64,000 bases of DNA from Holtiella tumoricola (lineage in GTDB: Bacteria; Bacillota; Clostridia; Lachnospirales; Cellulosilyticaceae), in NCBI RefSeq assembly GCF_027857615.1, contig NZ_JAQIFT010000016.1, positions 1-64,000 on the forward strand, read 5' to 3'. The position numbers were made by a program, and so were the translations under genes. The number at the start of each line of letters is the position of its first letter. The first letter of the stretch is position 1. Below, piece by piece: positions 8,794 through 17,629 of the stretch. The notes beneath the pieces were generated by a model that saw nothing but the letters and a program-made list of their open reading frames with translations, was not told the DNA's origin and made no database searches.

Positions 8794-9579
8794 GTGTACA
8801 TTATTTATTTTCTTATCTGTTTAGGTGCATCTGTTTTAGGTGCAATTAGTGGTATTGGAGGAGGCGTAATCATCAAGCCTGTTATGGATGCTATTGGAAC
8901 ATTAAATGTTTCAACAATTAGCTTCTTATCTGGCTGTACTGTCCTAGCAATGACAACGATGACGCTTTATCGTAATCGAAATTCAGAAGTTAAAATTGAT
9001 AAAAAGAAAGGAACCTATTTAGCCGTTGGAGCTGCTCTAGGTGGACTACTTGGAAAACAAATTTTCGATACAGTCAAAACCTTAAGTGGTAATCCTAATA
9101 TGGCTGGTTCTGTTCAATCTTTTGTTTTAGCCTTAGTAACTATAGGTGTATTAATCTTTACACTTAAAAAGGCTAAGATTCGTCCTATTAAAGTAGAAAG
9201 TTCTGTTGTATCTCTTATTATTGGATTTGCACTTGGTACACTTTCTGCATTCTTAGGTATCGGTGGTGGGCCAATTAACTTAGCTGTTCTTTACCTATTC
9301 TTCGGTATGGACTCTAAAACAGCCGCTCTTAACTCTATTTATATTATATTCTTCTCACAAGGTATGAGCGTCATCCAAACCTTATTTAAAGGTGTTCCTG
9401 AATTTGAATGGCCAGTATTCTTTATGATGATTCTTGGTGGTATTCTTGGTGGAACAGTTGGTCCTATTATTTCAAAAAAACTCTCACTTAAAGGTGTAGA
9501 CAAAATTTACATATGCATGGTTATTGGAATTATCCTAATCAGCATTTATAATGGTATTCACTACTTAGGTATTATCTAA
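8794..9579 (+). CDS. TauE/SafE (DUF81) family membrane exporter
   Basis: Integral membrane transporter of the sulfite/organosulfonate exporter superfamily; substrate unknown. The 261-residue protein has about eight hydrophobic segments arranged as two repeats, each starting with the characteristic glycine-rich motif (GAISGIGGGVIIKP near residue 16; SAFLGIGGGPINLA near 153). Translation starts at a GTG with GAGGTG seven bases upstream. It is followed after 45 bases by a Cys-rich DUF1847 gene on the same strand, probably co-transcribed. Confidence 0.88.
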   Translation: MYIIYFLICLGASVLGAISGIGGGVIIKPVMDAIGTLNVSTISFLSGCTVLAMTTMTLYRNRNSEVKIDKKKGTYLAVGAALGGLLGKQIFDTVKTLSGNPNMAGSVQSFVLALVTIGVLIFTLKKAKIRPIKVESSVVSLIIGFALGTLSAFLGIGGGPINLAVLYLFFGMDSKTAALNSIYIIFFSQGMSVIQTLFKGVPEFEWPVFFMMILGGILGGTVGPIISKKLSLKGVDKIYICMVIGIILISIYNGIHYLGII

Positions 9580-9624
9580 ATAAATTTCATATATTTTACT
9601 TGACAATAGAAGGGAACTGATCTT

Positions 9625-10248
9625 ATGAGTATTTGCGCAAAATGTCCTACAAGAGGATGCTTAGAAAAAAATCCAGAAAAAATGCCTAAAAAATTATGCC
9701 CAAGCCGTAATGAAGATCTTCAAGAAAAAGCAAAATCTTTACATACTGGAGATGATTTAACTATTGCATTACAATCTGCATTAGTTGAATCAGAAGGTAA
9801 TACAAATTGGACTCGCGTTGAAGAAACAATCCAATTTGCTAAAAAATGTGGTTTTAAACGTATTGGTCTTGCATTCTGTACAGGTTTACACGAAGAAGCA
9901 AAAACCTTTGTTAAAATTTTAGAACACCATGATTTAGAAGTTGTATCTGTAGTATGTAAAAACGGTGCCATTCTTAAAGGTTTCTTAGGTATTGAACAAC
10001 CTGAAAAAGAAACTTACGTAAAAAATGATATTATGTGTAATCCTATTGGGCAAGCACTTCTCTTAAATGAAGCTGAAACAGACCTTAATATTTTATTTGG
10101 TCTTTGCGTAGGTCATGATACACTTTTCATCAAACACTCAGAAGCACCATGCACAGTATTTGCTGTAAAAGACCGTGTCCTTTGTCATAATCCACTTGGT
10201 GCTATTTATCAAGCAGATGGATACTACAAGAAAAAACTTTTTAAATAA
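9625..10248 (+). CDS. DUF1847 Cys-rich protein
   Basis: Cytoplasmic 207-residue protein of the uncharacterised DUF1847 family. The N-terminus has a compact cysteine cluster (CAKCPTRGC ... KLCPS within the first ~27 residues) suggesting metal or Fe-S binding; further cysteines at FCTG, VVCKNG, DIMCNPIG, GLCVGHD, APCT and LCHNP are spaced through the domain. It lies 45 bases after the TauE-type exporter gene and ends at a bidirectional terminator. Function unknown; a role with a sulfur or metal species handled by the exporter is only a guess. Confidence 0.8.
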   Translation: MSICAKCPTRGCLEKNPEKMPKKLCPSRNEDLQEKAKSLHTGDDLTIALQSALVESEGNTNWTRVEETIQFAKKCGFKRIGLAFCTGLHEEAKTFVKILEHHDLEVVSVVCKNGAILKGFLGIEQPEKETYVKNDIMCNPIGQALLLNEAETDLNILFGLCVGHDTLFIKHSEAPCTVFAVKDRVLCHNPLGAIYQADGYYKKKLFK

Positions 10249-10263
10249 TTAACTTTATAACAT

Positions 10264-10316
10264 AAATGAAAAAGAGCAGATTTTACTTTACCTAAGTAAA
10301 TCTGCTCTTTTCATTT
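10264..10316. terminator. Bidirectional intrinsic terminator
   Basis: Long hairpin of about 23 pairs with two single-base bulges; the arms are built around AGAGCAGATTT and AAATCTGCTCT with A/T tracts on both sides. It separates the convergent DUF1847 and DUF4358 genes. Confidence 0.9.
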
Positions 10317-10325
10317 ATTCCTCTA

Positions 10326-10802
10326 CTACTTTGTTAAATCATTAAACATCTTAATGCCGTCATCTTTAACTTCACCATTTAAGATGAGTAAACCTACATA
10401 AGGTCCATTAACAATGACTTCTGCTTGTTGTGCTGCTTCAACCTCATCTGGGTAGAAAGCATTACCAACTTTGTCTTCTAATAACTTTTCCATGTTAGCA
10501 ACTACATTTTGAACTTGGTCAGGTTTTGCTTTTGCAACAACAATAAGGCCTGGTCCTGGGCTAATACCTGTTTCTGCAATGGCATAATCTTCTACAAGAC
10601 CTAAATCAATACGATATCTTTCTTGTGCACCTACTTCATCTATTTCCATAGGCATACGTACAAAACCTTGTTCAACCATTTGTGAAACAATCTCACCTGA
10701 GGTTATAGTTGGTACTACTTCTGGTGCTGTGCCACCACCGCAGCCAGCTAGCATACTCATACATAGTATAAGAGTTACAATTAACATGATAGATTTTTTC
10801 AT
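10326..10802 (-). CDS. DUF4358 lipoprotein
   Basis: Predicted exported lipoprotein of 158 residues: signal peptide and lipobox LAGC (Cys20), then a small alpha/beta domain resembling DUF4358, including GLIVVAKAKPDQ and the late NGPYVGLLILNG strand. Function unknown. GGAGGTCAC precedes the ATG. A TATAAT at 10854-10859 on minus could be its own -10, just past the MFS stop codon, so it may be transcribed alone or as the tail of the siderophore operon. Confidence 0.75.
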   Translation of the reverse strand: MKKSIMLIVTLILCMSMLAGCGGGTAPEVVPTITSGEIVSQMVEQGFVRMPMEIDEVGAQERYRIDLGLVEDYAIAETGISPGPGLIVVAKAKPDQVQNVVANMEKLLEDKVGNAFYPDEVEAAQQAEVIVNGPYVGLLILNGEVKDDGIKMFNDLTK

Positions 10803-10863
10803 CTTTGTGACCTCCTCATATTTCTTCTTATGATTCTTGCCACTTTCAATTTAATTATACGTT

Positions 10864-12114
10864 TTAGTCACCTTCAATTTGCAATACATTCCAACGTACA
10901 AGTAAGGTTACACCAAATACTAATACTGCTGCACCATAAATAATCCAATCAATGTGTACTGCAAAGTTTTCAATAAGCCCACCAAATAGAATTTGTCCTA
11001 AAGGAATACAAAGGGTTGCAAAGGCCGAACCAAAGGCTAAAACCTTACCTAGTAATGTGCTTTCTGCCTCTTGATAAAGGTAAGCAGCACTCAGTACATT
11101 GGCAATACCTAATACGCCCATAATGACCATGCCAAAGAGTATAAATAGCATCACACTAGTTACATTAGATCCTCTACCTGATTGGAATAGACTTATAGAT
11201 ATCCCCATCACAAACATAGAAATTGACGTTAAATACAGTAATCTATGTACACGTTTAATATGGAAATATAGTGGTTTCCATGTAATGATTACCCCACCCA
11301 GAATCATCCCTAAAGCAATCATTCCTTCTGCCATACCATATACTTCTGAAGATAGACCAAAAGTTACTTTGATGAGATAAGGTGCTGCTACACTAAATAC
11401 AGGAACTAAAAAGAGATTATAAAATCCTGAAAAAAGTAACATACGAAAAATAATAGGATTTTTATCTTTTAAATAGATATAACTTTCTTTCATATCTCCT
11501 ACAAACACTTGTAAGAAGGAATCTTGCTTTGCTCTTTTTGTTTGAGGAAGGTCTAAGAATACTTCCATAAGTGCAGAGCATAGGAAACTTAACATATTGA
11601 TTACAATTACACCCTTTATGCCTAACCACCCATAAAGCATACCCGCTAAAATAGGTCCTAAGAAATTACTAAGGGATGCTACTTGCTGAATAATTGCATT
11701 GGCCTTTACTAAATGGCTTTCTGCAACAAGAATGGGAATACACGTATTGACAACAGGCTGATAAATAGTGGATATTGTGGATAAAAGTACCATAACAACA
11801 GCTACAATACCTACTTGGTCATTGCCTTGTAAAACAATGATCAAATACCCCAGTAACAAGATACTACTAGCTACATCTAAAAAGACCATGAGCTTTTTCT
11901 TATTCCCTCTATCTGCTAAAATCCCTGCAATAGGCGAAATAAGAACAATAGGGATCATAGAAACAGCAAGGATCGATGCAAATAAACTTGCTGAACCTGT
12001 TAAATCAAGTAAATATAAAGATAGGGCAAATCGCTGAATGGAACTTCCAAACAAAGAGATAATTTGTCCTAGTACAAGGATATTAAAATTCTTATGATAC
12101 AATTTATTGGTCAT
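10864..12114 (-). CDS. MFS exporter (EntS/MFS_3-like)
   Basis: Twelve-helix major facilitator permease of 416 residues. The N-terminal half has the motif-A-like loop GILADRGNKKKLMVFLD (about residues 66-82). The ATG at 12114 is preferred because GGGAGG lies 7 bases upstream; an upstream in-frame start adds 11 residues inside the ATPase gene. It is 16 bases after the siderophore ABC ATPase gene, so it probably belongs to that operon and could export a siderophore or its metabolite. No siderophore synthesis gene is in the window, so this is inference. Confidence 0.82.
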   Translation of the reverse strand: MTNKLYHKNFNILVLGQIISLFGSSIQRFALSLYLLDLTGSASLFASILAVSMIPIVLISPIAGILADRGNKKKLMVFLDVASSILLLGYLIIVLQGNDQVGIVAVVMVLLSTISTIYQPVVNTCIPILVAESHLVKANAIIQQVASLSNFLGPILAGMLYGWLGIKGVIVINMLSFLCSALMEVFLDLPQTKRAKQDSFLQVFVGDMKESYIYLKDKNPIIFRMLLFSGFYNLFLVPVFSVAAPYLIKVTFGLSSEVYGMAEGMIALGMILGGVIITWKPLYFHIKRVHRLLYLTSISMFVMGISISLFQSGRGSNVTSVMLFILFGMVIMGVLGIANVLSAAYLYQEAESTLLGKVLAFGSAFATLCIPLGQILFGGLIENFAVHIDWIIYGAAVLVFGVTLLVRWNVLQIEGD

Positions 12115-12130
12115 ATGCGCCTCCCTTCTT

Positions 12131-12922
12131 TTAATGTGTTTTACCAATATTAAAATCTACACATATTGGATACTGTTTCGTTTCGTCTAGCTGTAATTTT
12201 GCTTGAATGCCATAAAGTGTAAAGAGGTTCTCTTCTGTAATGACATCTAAGGGTTTACCTCGAAAAACCACTTCTCCTTTTTTCATTCCAATCAGATAAT
12301 CTGCAAATTTAGTGGCATTGTTTAACTCATGTAAGACCATTACAATGGTACGGTTTTGCTCTTTATTTAATTTCTGTAATAGCAAGAGTATTTCTAACTG
12401 ATGTGCCATATCAAGATAAGTTGTTGGTTCATCTAACACGAGAATTTCTGTTTCTTGTGCTAATGCCATAGCAATCCAAGCACGTTGTCTTTGACCACCT
12501 GATAAACTATCTACAGGACGTTCGGCAAACTCACTCATGCCAGTCACCTCCATGGCCCAGTTCACTTTCTCTATATCTTCTTGTTTTAGCCCACCTAAAG
12601 CACTCTGATAAGGAAATCTTCCATAAGAAACAAGTTCTTTCACTAAAAGACCTGAAGGGACAACGGGGCTTTGAGGTAATACAGCCATTTTCTGTGCAAT
12701 TTCTTTAGGTGCTTGTGCTTTAATACTGGCACCATTTAAGTAGATTTCTCCTTTTTTAGGGGTAATAATACGTGCAATGGTCTTGAGTAATGTAGATTTA
12801 CCACATCCATTAGAGCCAATAATCATGGTTATTTTACCTTTAGGAATCTCTATATTCATATTTTTTATAATATACTTTTGTTCATAGGCTACATCTAGGT
12901 CTGTTACTTTTATTGCTTCCAT
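12131..12922 (-). CDS. Siderophore/heme-type ABC transporter ATPase (FecE/FepC family)
   Basis: Nucleotide-binding subunit powering the two FecCD permeases encoded upstream. The 263 residues show Walker A GSNGCGKSTLL (about 36-46), signature LSGGQRQRAWIAMALAQ (about 139-155), Walker B ILVLDEPTTYLD and H-loop MVLHELN. I use the ATG at 12922, with GGAGGG 4 bases upstream; a TTG four codons earlier lacks a ribosome site. Gene order SBP-permease-permease-ATPase is the classic iron-siderophore layout. Confidence 0.93.
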   Translation of the reverse strand: MEAIKVTDLDVAYEQKYIIKNMNIEIPKGKITMIIGSNGCGKSTLLKTIARIITPKKGEIYLNGASIKAQAPKEIAQKMAVLPQSPVVPSGLLVKELVSYGRFPYQSALGGLKQEDIEKVNWAMEVTGMSEFAERPVDSLSGGQRQRAWIAMALAQETEILVLDEPTTYLDMAHQLEILLLLQKLNKEQNRTIVMVLHELNNATKFADYLIGMKKGEVVFRGKPLDVITEENLFTLYGIQAKLQLDETKQYPICVDFNIGKTH

Positions 12923-12938
12923 CTGTCCCTCCAACTTT

Positions 12939-13940
12939 TTATTCTTTCATCATTAAATAAATGAAATAAGGTACACCAATAATAGAGATGGTAATACCAA
13001 CAGGTATCTCTATTGGTGAAAATACATTTCTTGAAATTGAATCTGCTAAAATAATAATAATACAACTTACTAGAGCTGCTAGTGGTATTTGTCTCCTATG
13101 CACTGGACCACCTAATCGTCTTGCAATATGTGGCCCAAGTAACCCTAAAAAGGCAATGTTTCCTGCAACAGATGTTGCAAGTGCAGCCAGTGCAATGGCA
13201 TAGAAAAATAATGTTTTTCTTTCCTTCTCTACTTTTACCCCCAGGCCAATGGCAATTTCATCTCCTAAGTCAAGTACATCTAAAATTTTCGCCTTCCAAA
13301 TCACTAACCCTAAGAATATCAATACAAGTGGTGTAATGAGGAAGAAGAACTTCCAACTACTCCCCCATAAGCTCCCACTAATCCAAGTGAGTACTTGGTT
13401 GTAATCTCCTTTAGACATATTCAGTTGATATAAAGAAATCACTGCATTGATCCCAACATTCACACCGATCCCTGTTAGAATAAGCCTTGTTGGTGATACA
13501 CCTTTTTTATAGCTTAAGCGGTAAATCAAACCACCACTAAGTAAAGCACCTATAATAGCTACAATAGGCATCATAAATAATGCCATGTCTCCCATTTTGT
13601 CATAGTAACTTGTCTGCCCATAAGAAATGAGAAAGACTACAGCTAAGGCTGCCCCTGCATTAATCCCTATCATCCCAGGTTCTGCAAGCTCATTTCTCGT
13701 CACACTTTGCAAAATACATCCTGCTGTTGAAAGACAACAAGCAACGATCATGGCAACTATAATACGTGGTAAGCGAATATCAAAAATAGTTACTTCTTGA
13801 AGGGGTGTTCCGTCTCCCATTAATGTTTTTACGATATCTGGAAACGCTATCGTATTGCTTCCCCAGCTCACCGCTAAGAAAAAGACAGCTACCAAAAGAA
13901 GACTTGTGATGATACTTACGATTATTAAACGTTTTTTCAT
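12939..13940 (-). CDS. FecCD-family siderophore ABC permease (second subunit)
   Basis: Polytopic membrane subunit of the BtuC/FecD family (333 residues, about nine or ten helices). Family segments: DIRLPRIIVAMIVACCLSTAGC near the N-terminus, RNELAEPGMIGINAGA, and GNIAFLGLLGPHIARRLGGPVHR, which contacts the ATPase. The ATG at 13940 follows a GGAGAG site and lies two bases after the stop of the paired permease gene. The pair probably forms a heterodimeric channel. Confidence 0.92.
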   Translation of the reverse strand: MKKRLIIVSIITSLLLVAVFFLAVSWGSNTIAFPDIVKTLMGDGTPLQEVTIFDIRLPRIIVAMIVACCLSTAGCILQSVTRNELAEPGMIGINAGAALAVVFLISYGQTSYYDKMGDMALFMMPIVAIIGALLSGGLIYRLSYKKGVSPTRLILTGIGVNVGINAVISLYQLNMSKGDYNQVLTWISGSLWGSSWKFFFLITPLVLIFLGLVIWKAKILDVLDLGDEIAIGLGVKVEKERKTLFFYAIALAALATSVAGNIAFLGLLGPHIARRLGGPVHRRQIPLAALVSCIIIILADSISRNVFSPIEIPVGITISIIGVPYFIYLMMKE

Positions 13941-13942
13941 GG

Positions 13943-14923
13943 TTAACTCTCCTTTCTCACCATCCATATAAAGAGTGGCACACCCACCAATGAAGTAAAT
14001 AGTCCGATTGGTGTTTCATAAGGTTGATTGACAAGCCTTGCTAGTACGTCTGCCCAAATAACTAAAGTTGCACCACATAAAAAGGAAACTGGCATAATAA
14101 CACGGTAATCTTGTCCTGTAATTTTTCTTACAATATGTGGCACGATTAAACCTACAAAAGCAATATTTCCTGCTACTGCTACACAAACGGCACACATTGG
14201 AATGATGAGTAGTAAGGTATACATACGAATTTTAACTGGATTTTCGCCAAGTCCTATACATACATCTTCGCCTAAATTGACAATGTTGATCTTAGGTGCT
14301 AGGAATAAGGCCATTAAAGTTGTAATCCCACCAACACCTACTACTAACTTTACACTCTCCCAAGTTGTTGCACGAAATCCACCTGAAATCCAAAAAGCTA
14401 GATTTTGTGATTTATTTGTAAGTAATGCAATCACCGTTGCCATTGAAATAAAGAAAGTACTAAGAGCAGTACCTGCTAATAATAGTCTTGAGATATTCAT
14501 ATTCCTAGCATTTTTCATACTAAAGCCAAGGACTAGAAGTCCACTAACTAATGCGCCAAGAAAAGCCGCTACTGTATTCCCAAGTAAACCATAGAGCGAT
14601 GAACTGGCGCCTACTAAAGCGATAGCAAAAGTAGCCCCTTGAGTAATACCCATAAGTGAAGGTTCAGCTACTGGGTTTCTTGTTACTCCTTGCATCATTG
14701 CCCCCGTAATCCCAAGAATACCGCCTACAAAGGCGGTACTAATCACTCTTGGTATACGAACATCTCGGACTAATTGCATATCTAAAATATCTTCATAGTG
14801 AAAGATACTATCCCATACTGTTTGTAAAGGAATATTCTTTGCGCCTGCACAAATTGCAATAACTAGCCCTATTACTGCAACGATGCTACATCCACTAACA
14901 AGAAAAGCTGTTTTCTTATTCAT
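13943..14923 (-). CDS. FecCD-family siderophore ABC permease (first subunit)
   Basis: Polytopic permease of 326 residues, homologous to the next gene. Characteristic segments: DVRIPRVISTAFVGGILGITGAMMQG, TRNPVAEPSLMGITQGA and GNIAFVGLIVPHIVRKITGQDYR (ATPase coupling loop). Its start overlaps the end of the binding-protein gene by 8 bases, so the two are coupled. Confidence 0.93.
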   Translation of the reverse strand: MNKKTAFLVSGCSIVAVIGLVIAICAGAKNIPLQTVWDSIFHYEDILDMQLVRDVRIPRVISTAFVGGILGITGAMMQGVTRNPVAEPSLMGITQGATFAIALVGASSSLYGLLGNTVAAFLGALVSGLLVLGFSMKNARNMNISRLLLAGTALSTFFISMATVIALLTNKSQNLAFWISGGFRATTWESVKLVVGVGGITTLMALFLAPKINIVNLGEDVCIGLGENPVKIRMYTLLLIIPMCAVCVAVAGNIAFVGLIVPHIVRKITGQDYRVIMPVSFLCGATLVIWADVLARLVNQPYETPIGLFTSLVGVPLFIWMVRKES

Positions 14924-15881
14924 GCATGCTTTGAAGTAATGCTTCTACTTCTTCTACGAACGCTAATCTTCCAATTGGGCTATAACCTTGATTGAAATAT
15001 GGACTTGCTGGTAATGTTACAACATTTCCGTTTTTCACAGCTTCTGTTCCGTTCCAGATACTACTTGCAGTTAACGCTACCAAGTCTTCTTCTGTTGCAA
15101 TGGCAAAGATATAATCTGAATCGATTTGTGCTAATCCTTCAAAAGTTACAACTGGTAAACTAATATTTTCTTGTTGTGGCATACCTACTGGTTTCGCTAA
15201 TCCCATATCATCATATAAGATTGTTCCCAGCCCTGCACCATCAAAGATAAATAAACTGCCACCACTTGCTAAGAAAGATAAGTAACTGCTTTCTTCACCA
15301 TATGTTGTTCTAATTGTTTGACCGACTGCTTCAGCTTTTGCTAAGTAATCATTAATCCATGCAGTTGCTTTTTCTTCTTCACCAAATATTTGAGCCACAT
15401 GCATAAAATCTTCTTTCCAATCCATTTGTTTCATTTCCACCATCACAACTGGTGCAACCTTTGATAATTGATCATACATTTTTTCTTGTACAGTTGAAAT
15501 TACAATAAGGTCTGGATTAAGTGCAATAATAGCTTCTACATCCATTTCAGCTAACATACTGTATCCTAAGATTTTAGCATGTCCAAGAACATTTTCTAAG
15601 TAGCTTGGGAATTTTGTATAATCATAGCCATCACTATTTGCTGTACCAATCACTTCATAGCCTAAAAGTGATAAAATATCACTGGCACCACTAATATCTA
15701 CAATACGTTCTGGTTGTACTGGAATTTCTACTTTACCCTTTATATCTGTTACAACGCGTGTTGCTTTTTCTTCTGGTGCTTGATTGGTATCTTGTTCATT
15801 ACTTGTATTACCACTTGCACATCCTACAAGAGCAAGGGCTAATATAAATAAACTCATTAATAATAAAATAGATTTTTTCAT
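14916..15881 (-). CDS. Iron-siderophore ABC transporter substrate-binding lipoprotein
   Basis: Surface lipoprotein that captures a ferric siderophore or similar iron complex for the FecCD permeases. The 321 residues begin with a signal peptide and lipobox LVGC; the mature part starts with a Ser/Asn/Gln linker, then a class III periplasmic-binding fold (VDISGASDILSLLGYEVIGT; NPDLIVIST). The ATG at 15881 follows AAGGAGAA; an upstream start would place charged residues before the signal peptide. First gene of the operon, preceded by a good promoter and a palindrome. The exact ligand is unknown. Confidence 0.92.
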   Translation of the reverse strand: MKKSILLLMSLFILALALVGCASGNTSNEQDTNQAPEEKATRVVTDIKGKVEIPVQPERIVDISGASDILSLLGYEVIGTANSDGYDYTKFPSYLENVLGHAKILGYSMLAEMDVEAIIALNPDLIVISTVQEKMYDQLSKVAPVVMVEMKQMDWKEDFMHVAQIFGEEEKATAWINDYLAKAEAVGQTIRTTYGEESSYLSFLASGGSLFIFDGAGLGTILYDDMGLAKPVGMPQQENISLPVVTFEGLAQIDSDYIFAIATEEDLVALTASSIWNGTEAVKNGNVVTLPASPYFNQGYSPIGRLAFVEEVEALLQSMHE

Positions 15882-15924
15882 TTTCTTCTCCTTATCTTTC
15901 TCATAAGTTCTATACAACTTCCTT

Positions 15925-15944
15925 TAGTTAGTCTTTACTAACTA
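15925..15944. promoter_or_regulatory. Candidate metal-regulator operator (palindrome)
   Basis: Perfect inverted repeat TAGTTAG-6-CTAACTA. It spans about +3 to +22 relative to the predicted start of the siderophore transport operon. The half-sites resemble the TTAGGTTAG halves of DtxR/IdeR boxes with a base missing and a wider centre. A DtxR-family gene lies 1.2 kb away. The link is inferred. Confidence 0.5.
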
Positions 15945-15953
15945 CTGAAATGA

Positions 15954-15983
15954 ATTATACATAGCCTTCCACTTTTTACACAA
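15954..15983 (-). promoter_or_regulatory. Sigma-A promoter of siderophore transport operon
   Basis: TTGTGT (15978-15983), 18 bases, perfect TATAAT (15954-15959) on minus. Predicted start near 15947, about 65 bases before the binding-protein gene. Confidence 0.62.
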
Positions 15984-16034
15984 GCTTTTCACCTTTTTTC
16001 ATTATTTTGTCATCTTATAAGCTTATTTTATAGC

Positions 16035-16063
16035 TTGTTTTCTTATAAAAAATCTTTTATACT
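16035..16063 (+). promoter_or_regulatory. Sigma-A promoter of araC-family gene
   Basis: TTGTTT (16035-16040), 17 bases, TATACT (16058-16063). It is divergent from the siderophore promoter, the two -10 boxes being about 100 bases apart. Confidence 0.55.
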
Positions 16064-16095
16064 TCTTTTATATTTTTAAACACGGAGAAAATACT

Positions 16096-17157
16096 ATGCA
16101 TCCAATTGTTCAGTCATCAAAAGTCTTTCGTGAGACTCTATTAAAGAAACTTTCTTTTGTTCCTCATAAACATGATCACTGCATCCTTTATAAAGATCCA
16201 AACCATCCTGAAAATGGCTATTTTCTATTTTATGAACGTCCAGGTTATTATTCTTTTGGCATTGCCGATTATACCATTCCCCATGCCTTCAAGCTTATTT
16301 TTGATAATCCAGAGCATCTGATACGTTTTGGGAGTGTATACCAAGGTGCTACCAACTTCAAATTAGAAAATCAACCTGTTTCTTCCTTTACGCCTTCCTC
16401 CTTTTTTGTTATGGAAAAAGGCATTAAAGGACAACAGATATGGACAAAAGGACAACATTTCCATGGGGCAGAATTTACCATACACGAGACTTACTTTACA
16501 GAGGTTCTAGAAAAGCAGCTTCATACGTCTTTTAGTTTTGATAAGTTTAACGAAAACTTCACTTACCGTTATCTCCCTCTTGATATCATGTCGCTCTTAA
16601 AAAAAATGCATGCATTAGCCAATCAGAATGCCCTGAGCCTCATTTTATTAGAAAGTTATCTTTTACAGTGTATTGCTATTCTCATAGATACCGTAAATCA
16701 ATCTCCTGATAACGCTTTTACTAAGCAGCTTCATTATGGCAAAGTAAAAATTGGAACTAATAAATATCTACATTTAAGTAGTGAAGATATTAGGTCCATT
16801 CAAAAGGCACATGCGATTCTTACGGAAAATATTCAATCGCCGCCAACTATTGAGCACTTAAGCGAACTTGTTCTCCTTAATACTCAAAAATTAAAAGCTG
16901 GATTTAGCTACTATTATCATTTACCTATTGGCCAATTTATTACCTCTACACGTATGTCTTTGACTGCCAATTTACTCTGTACAACAGATGAAAGTATTTC
17001 TGAAATTGCTAAGCAGGTAGGGTATCCCTATACAAGTAATTTTATTAAAATGTTTAAGCAAACTTATCATTGTACGCCCCTTGAATATCGCCATAATAGT
17101 AGAAATTTGAAACATCTTTGTAGTCATGATATACTAGCTTTAACAAATAATAAATGA
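16096..17157 (+). CDS. AraC-family transcriptional regulator
   Basis: DNA-binding activator or repressor of 353 residues. The C-terminal ~100 residues hold two helix-turn-helix motifs (TIEHLSELVLLNTQKLKAGF and SISEIAKQVGYPYTSNFIKMF) ending with the family tail TPLEYR. The N-terminal ~225 residues are an unrecognised effector domain. Placement divergent from the iron transporter resembles PchR/YbtA-type regulators that sense siderophores, so it probably activates that operon; this is inference. CGGAGAA precedes the ATG. Confidence 0.88.
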   Translation: MHPIVQSSKVFRETLLKKLSFVPHKHDHCILYKDPNHPENGYFLFYERPGYYSFGIADYTIPHAFKLIFDNPEHLIRFGSVYQGATNFKLENQPVSSFTPSSFFVMEKGIKGQQIWTKGQHFHGAEFTIHETYFTEVLEKQLHTSFSFDKFNENFTYRYLPLDIMSLLKKMHALANQNALSLILLESYLLQCIAILIDTVNQSPDNAFTKQLHYGKVKIGTNKYLHLSSEDIRSIQKAHAILTENIQSPPTIEHLSELVLLNTQKLKAGFSYYYHLPIGQFITSTRMSLTANLLCTTDESISEIAKQVGYPYTSNFIKMFKQTYHCTPLEYRHNSRNLKHLCSHDILALTNNK

Positions 17158-17187
17158 TACATTAAATAAATATAAAAGAGGTTACTT

Positions 17188-17547
17188 ATGGGTATAAATG
17201 AATCAGCAGAAAATTACTTAGAAACTATTTTCATGTTAAGCAAAAAGCTTCCTGTTGTTCGTGCCGTTGATATAGCTAATGAATTAGGCTTCAAAAAATC
17301 TAGCGTGAGTACTGCTATGAAAAATCTTCGTGAAAATCAACATATTACAGTAACCGATGCAGGTTATATTTCTTTAACCGAATCCGGTACTGCCATTGCT
17401 GAGATGATTTATGAAAGACATGAAGTCTTATCCTATTGGCTTCAACACCTGGGTGTGGAAGAACATATTGCATTAGAAGATGCATGTAAAATTGAGCATG
17501 TCATCAGTAAAGAGAGCTTTGAAGCAATTAAAAAAAGTATTAAATAG
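17188..17547 (+). CDS. Short DtxR/MntR-family metal-dependent regulator
   Basis: Metal-sensing repressor of 119 residues: winged helix (VVRAVDIANELGFKKSSVSTAMKNL, about 23-47) and dimerisation/metal region with YERHEVL and ACKIEHVIS, which match the His79 and Cys102-x-x-Glu105-His106 ligand positions of DtxR. The N-terminal ligand position (Met10 in DtxR, Asp8 in MntR) appears to be Asn in ENYLETI. No C-terminal SH3-like domain is present. It lies 30 bases after the AraC gene, likely in the same unit, and may control the iron transporter. Confidence 0.85.
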   Translation: MGINESAENYLETIFMLSKKLPVVRAVDIANELGFKKSSVSTAMKNLRENQHITVTDAGYISLTESGTAIAEMIYERHEVLSYWLQHLGVEEHIALEDACKIEHVISKESFEAIKKSIK

Positions 17548-17572
17548 AACTTCATTAATCTTTTATTAGACT

Positions 17573-17617
17573 AAAAGAGGTGCCTCACTAGTTACTGACT
17601 AGTGAGGCACCTCTTTT
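17573..17617. terminator. Bidirectional intrinsic terminator
   Basis: Perfect 20-bp stem (arms 17573-17592 and 17598-17617) with loop TACTG, flanked by A and T tracts. It ends the regulator genes on plus and the CoA operon on minus. Confidence 0.95.
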
Positions 17618-17629
17618 TATTTTACTCTA

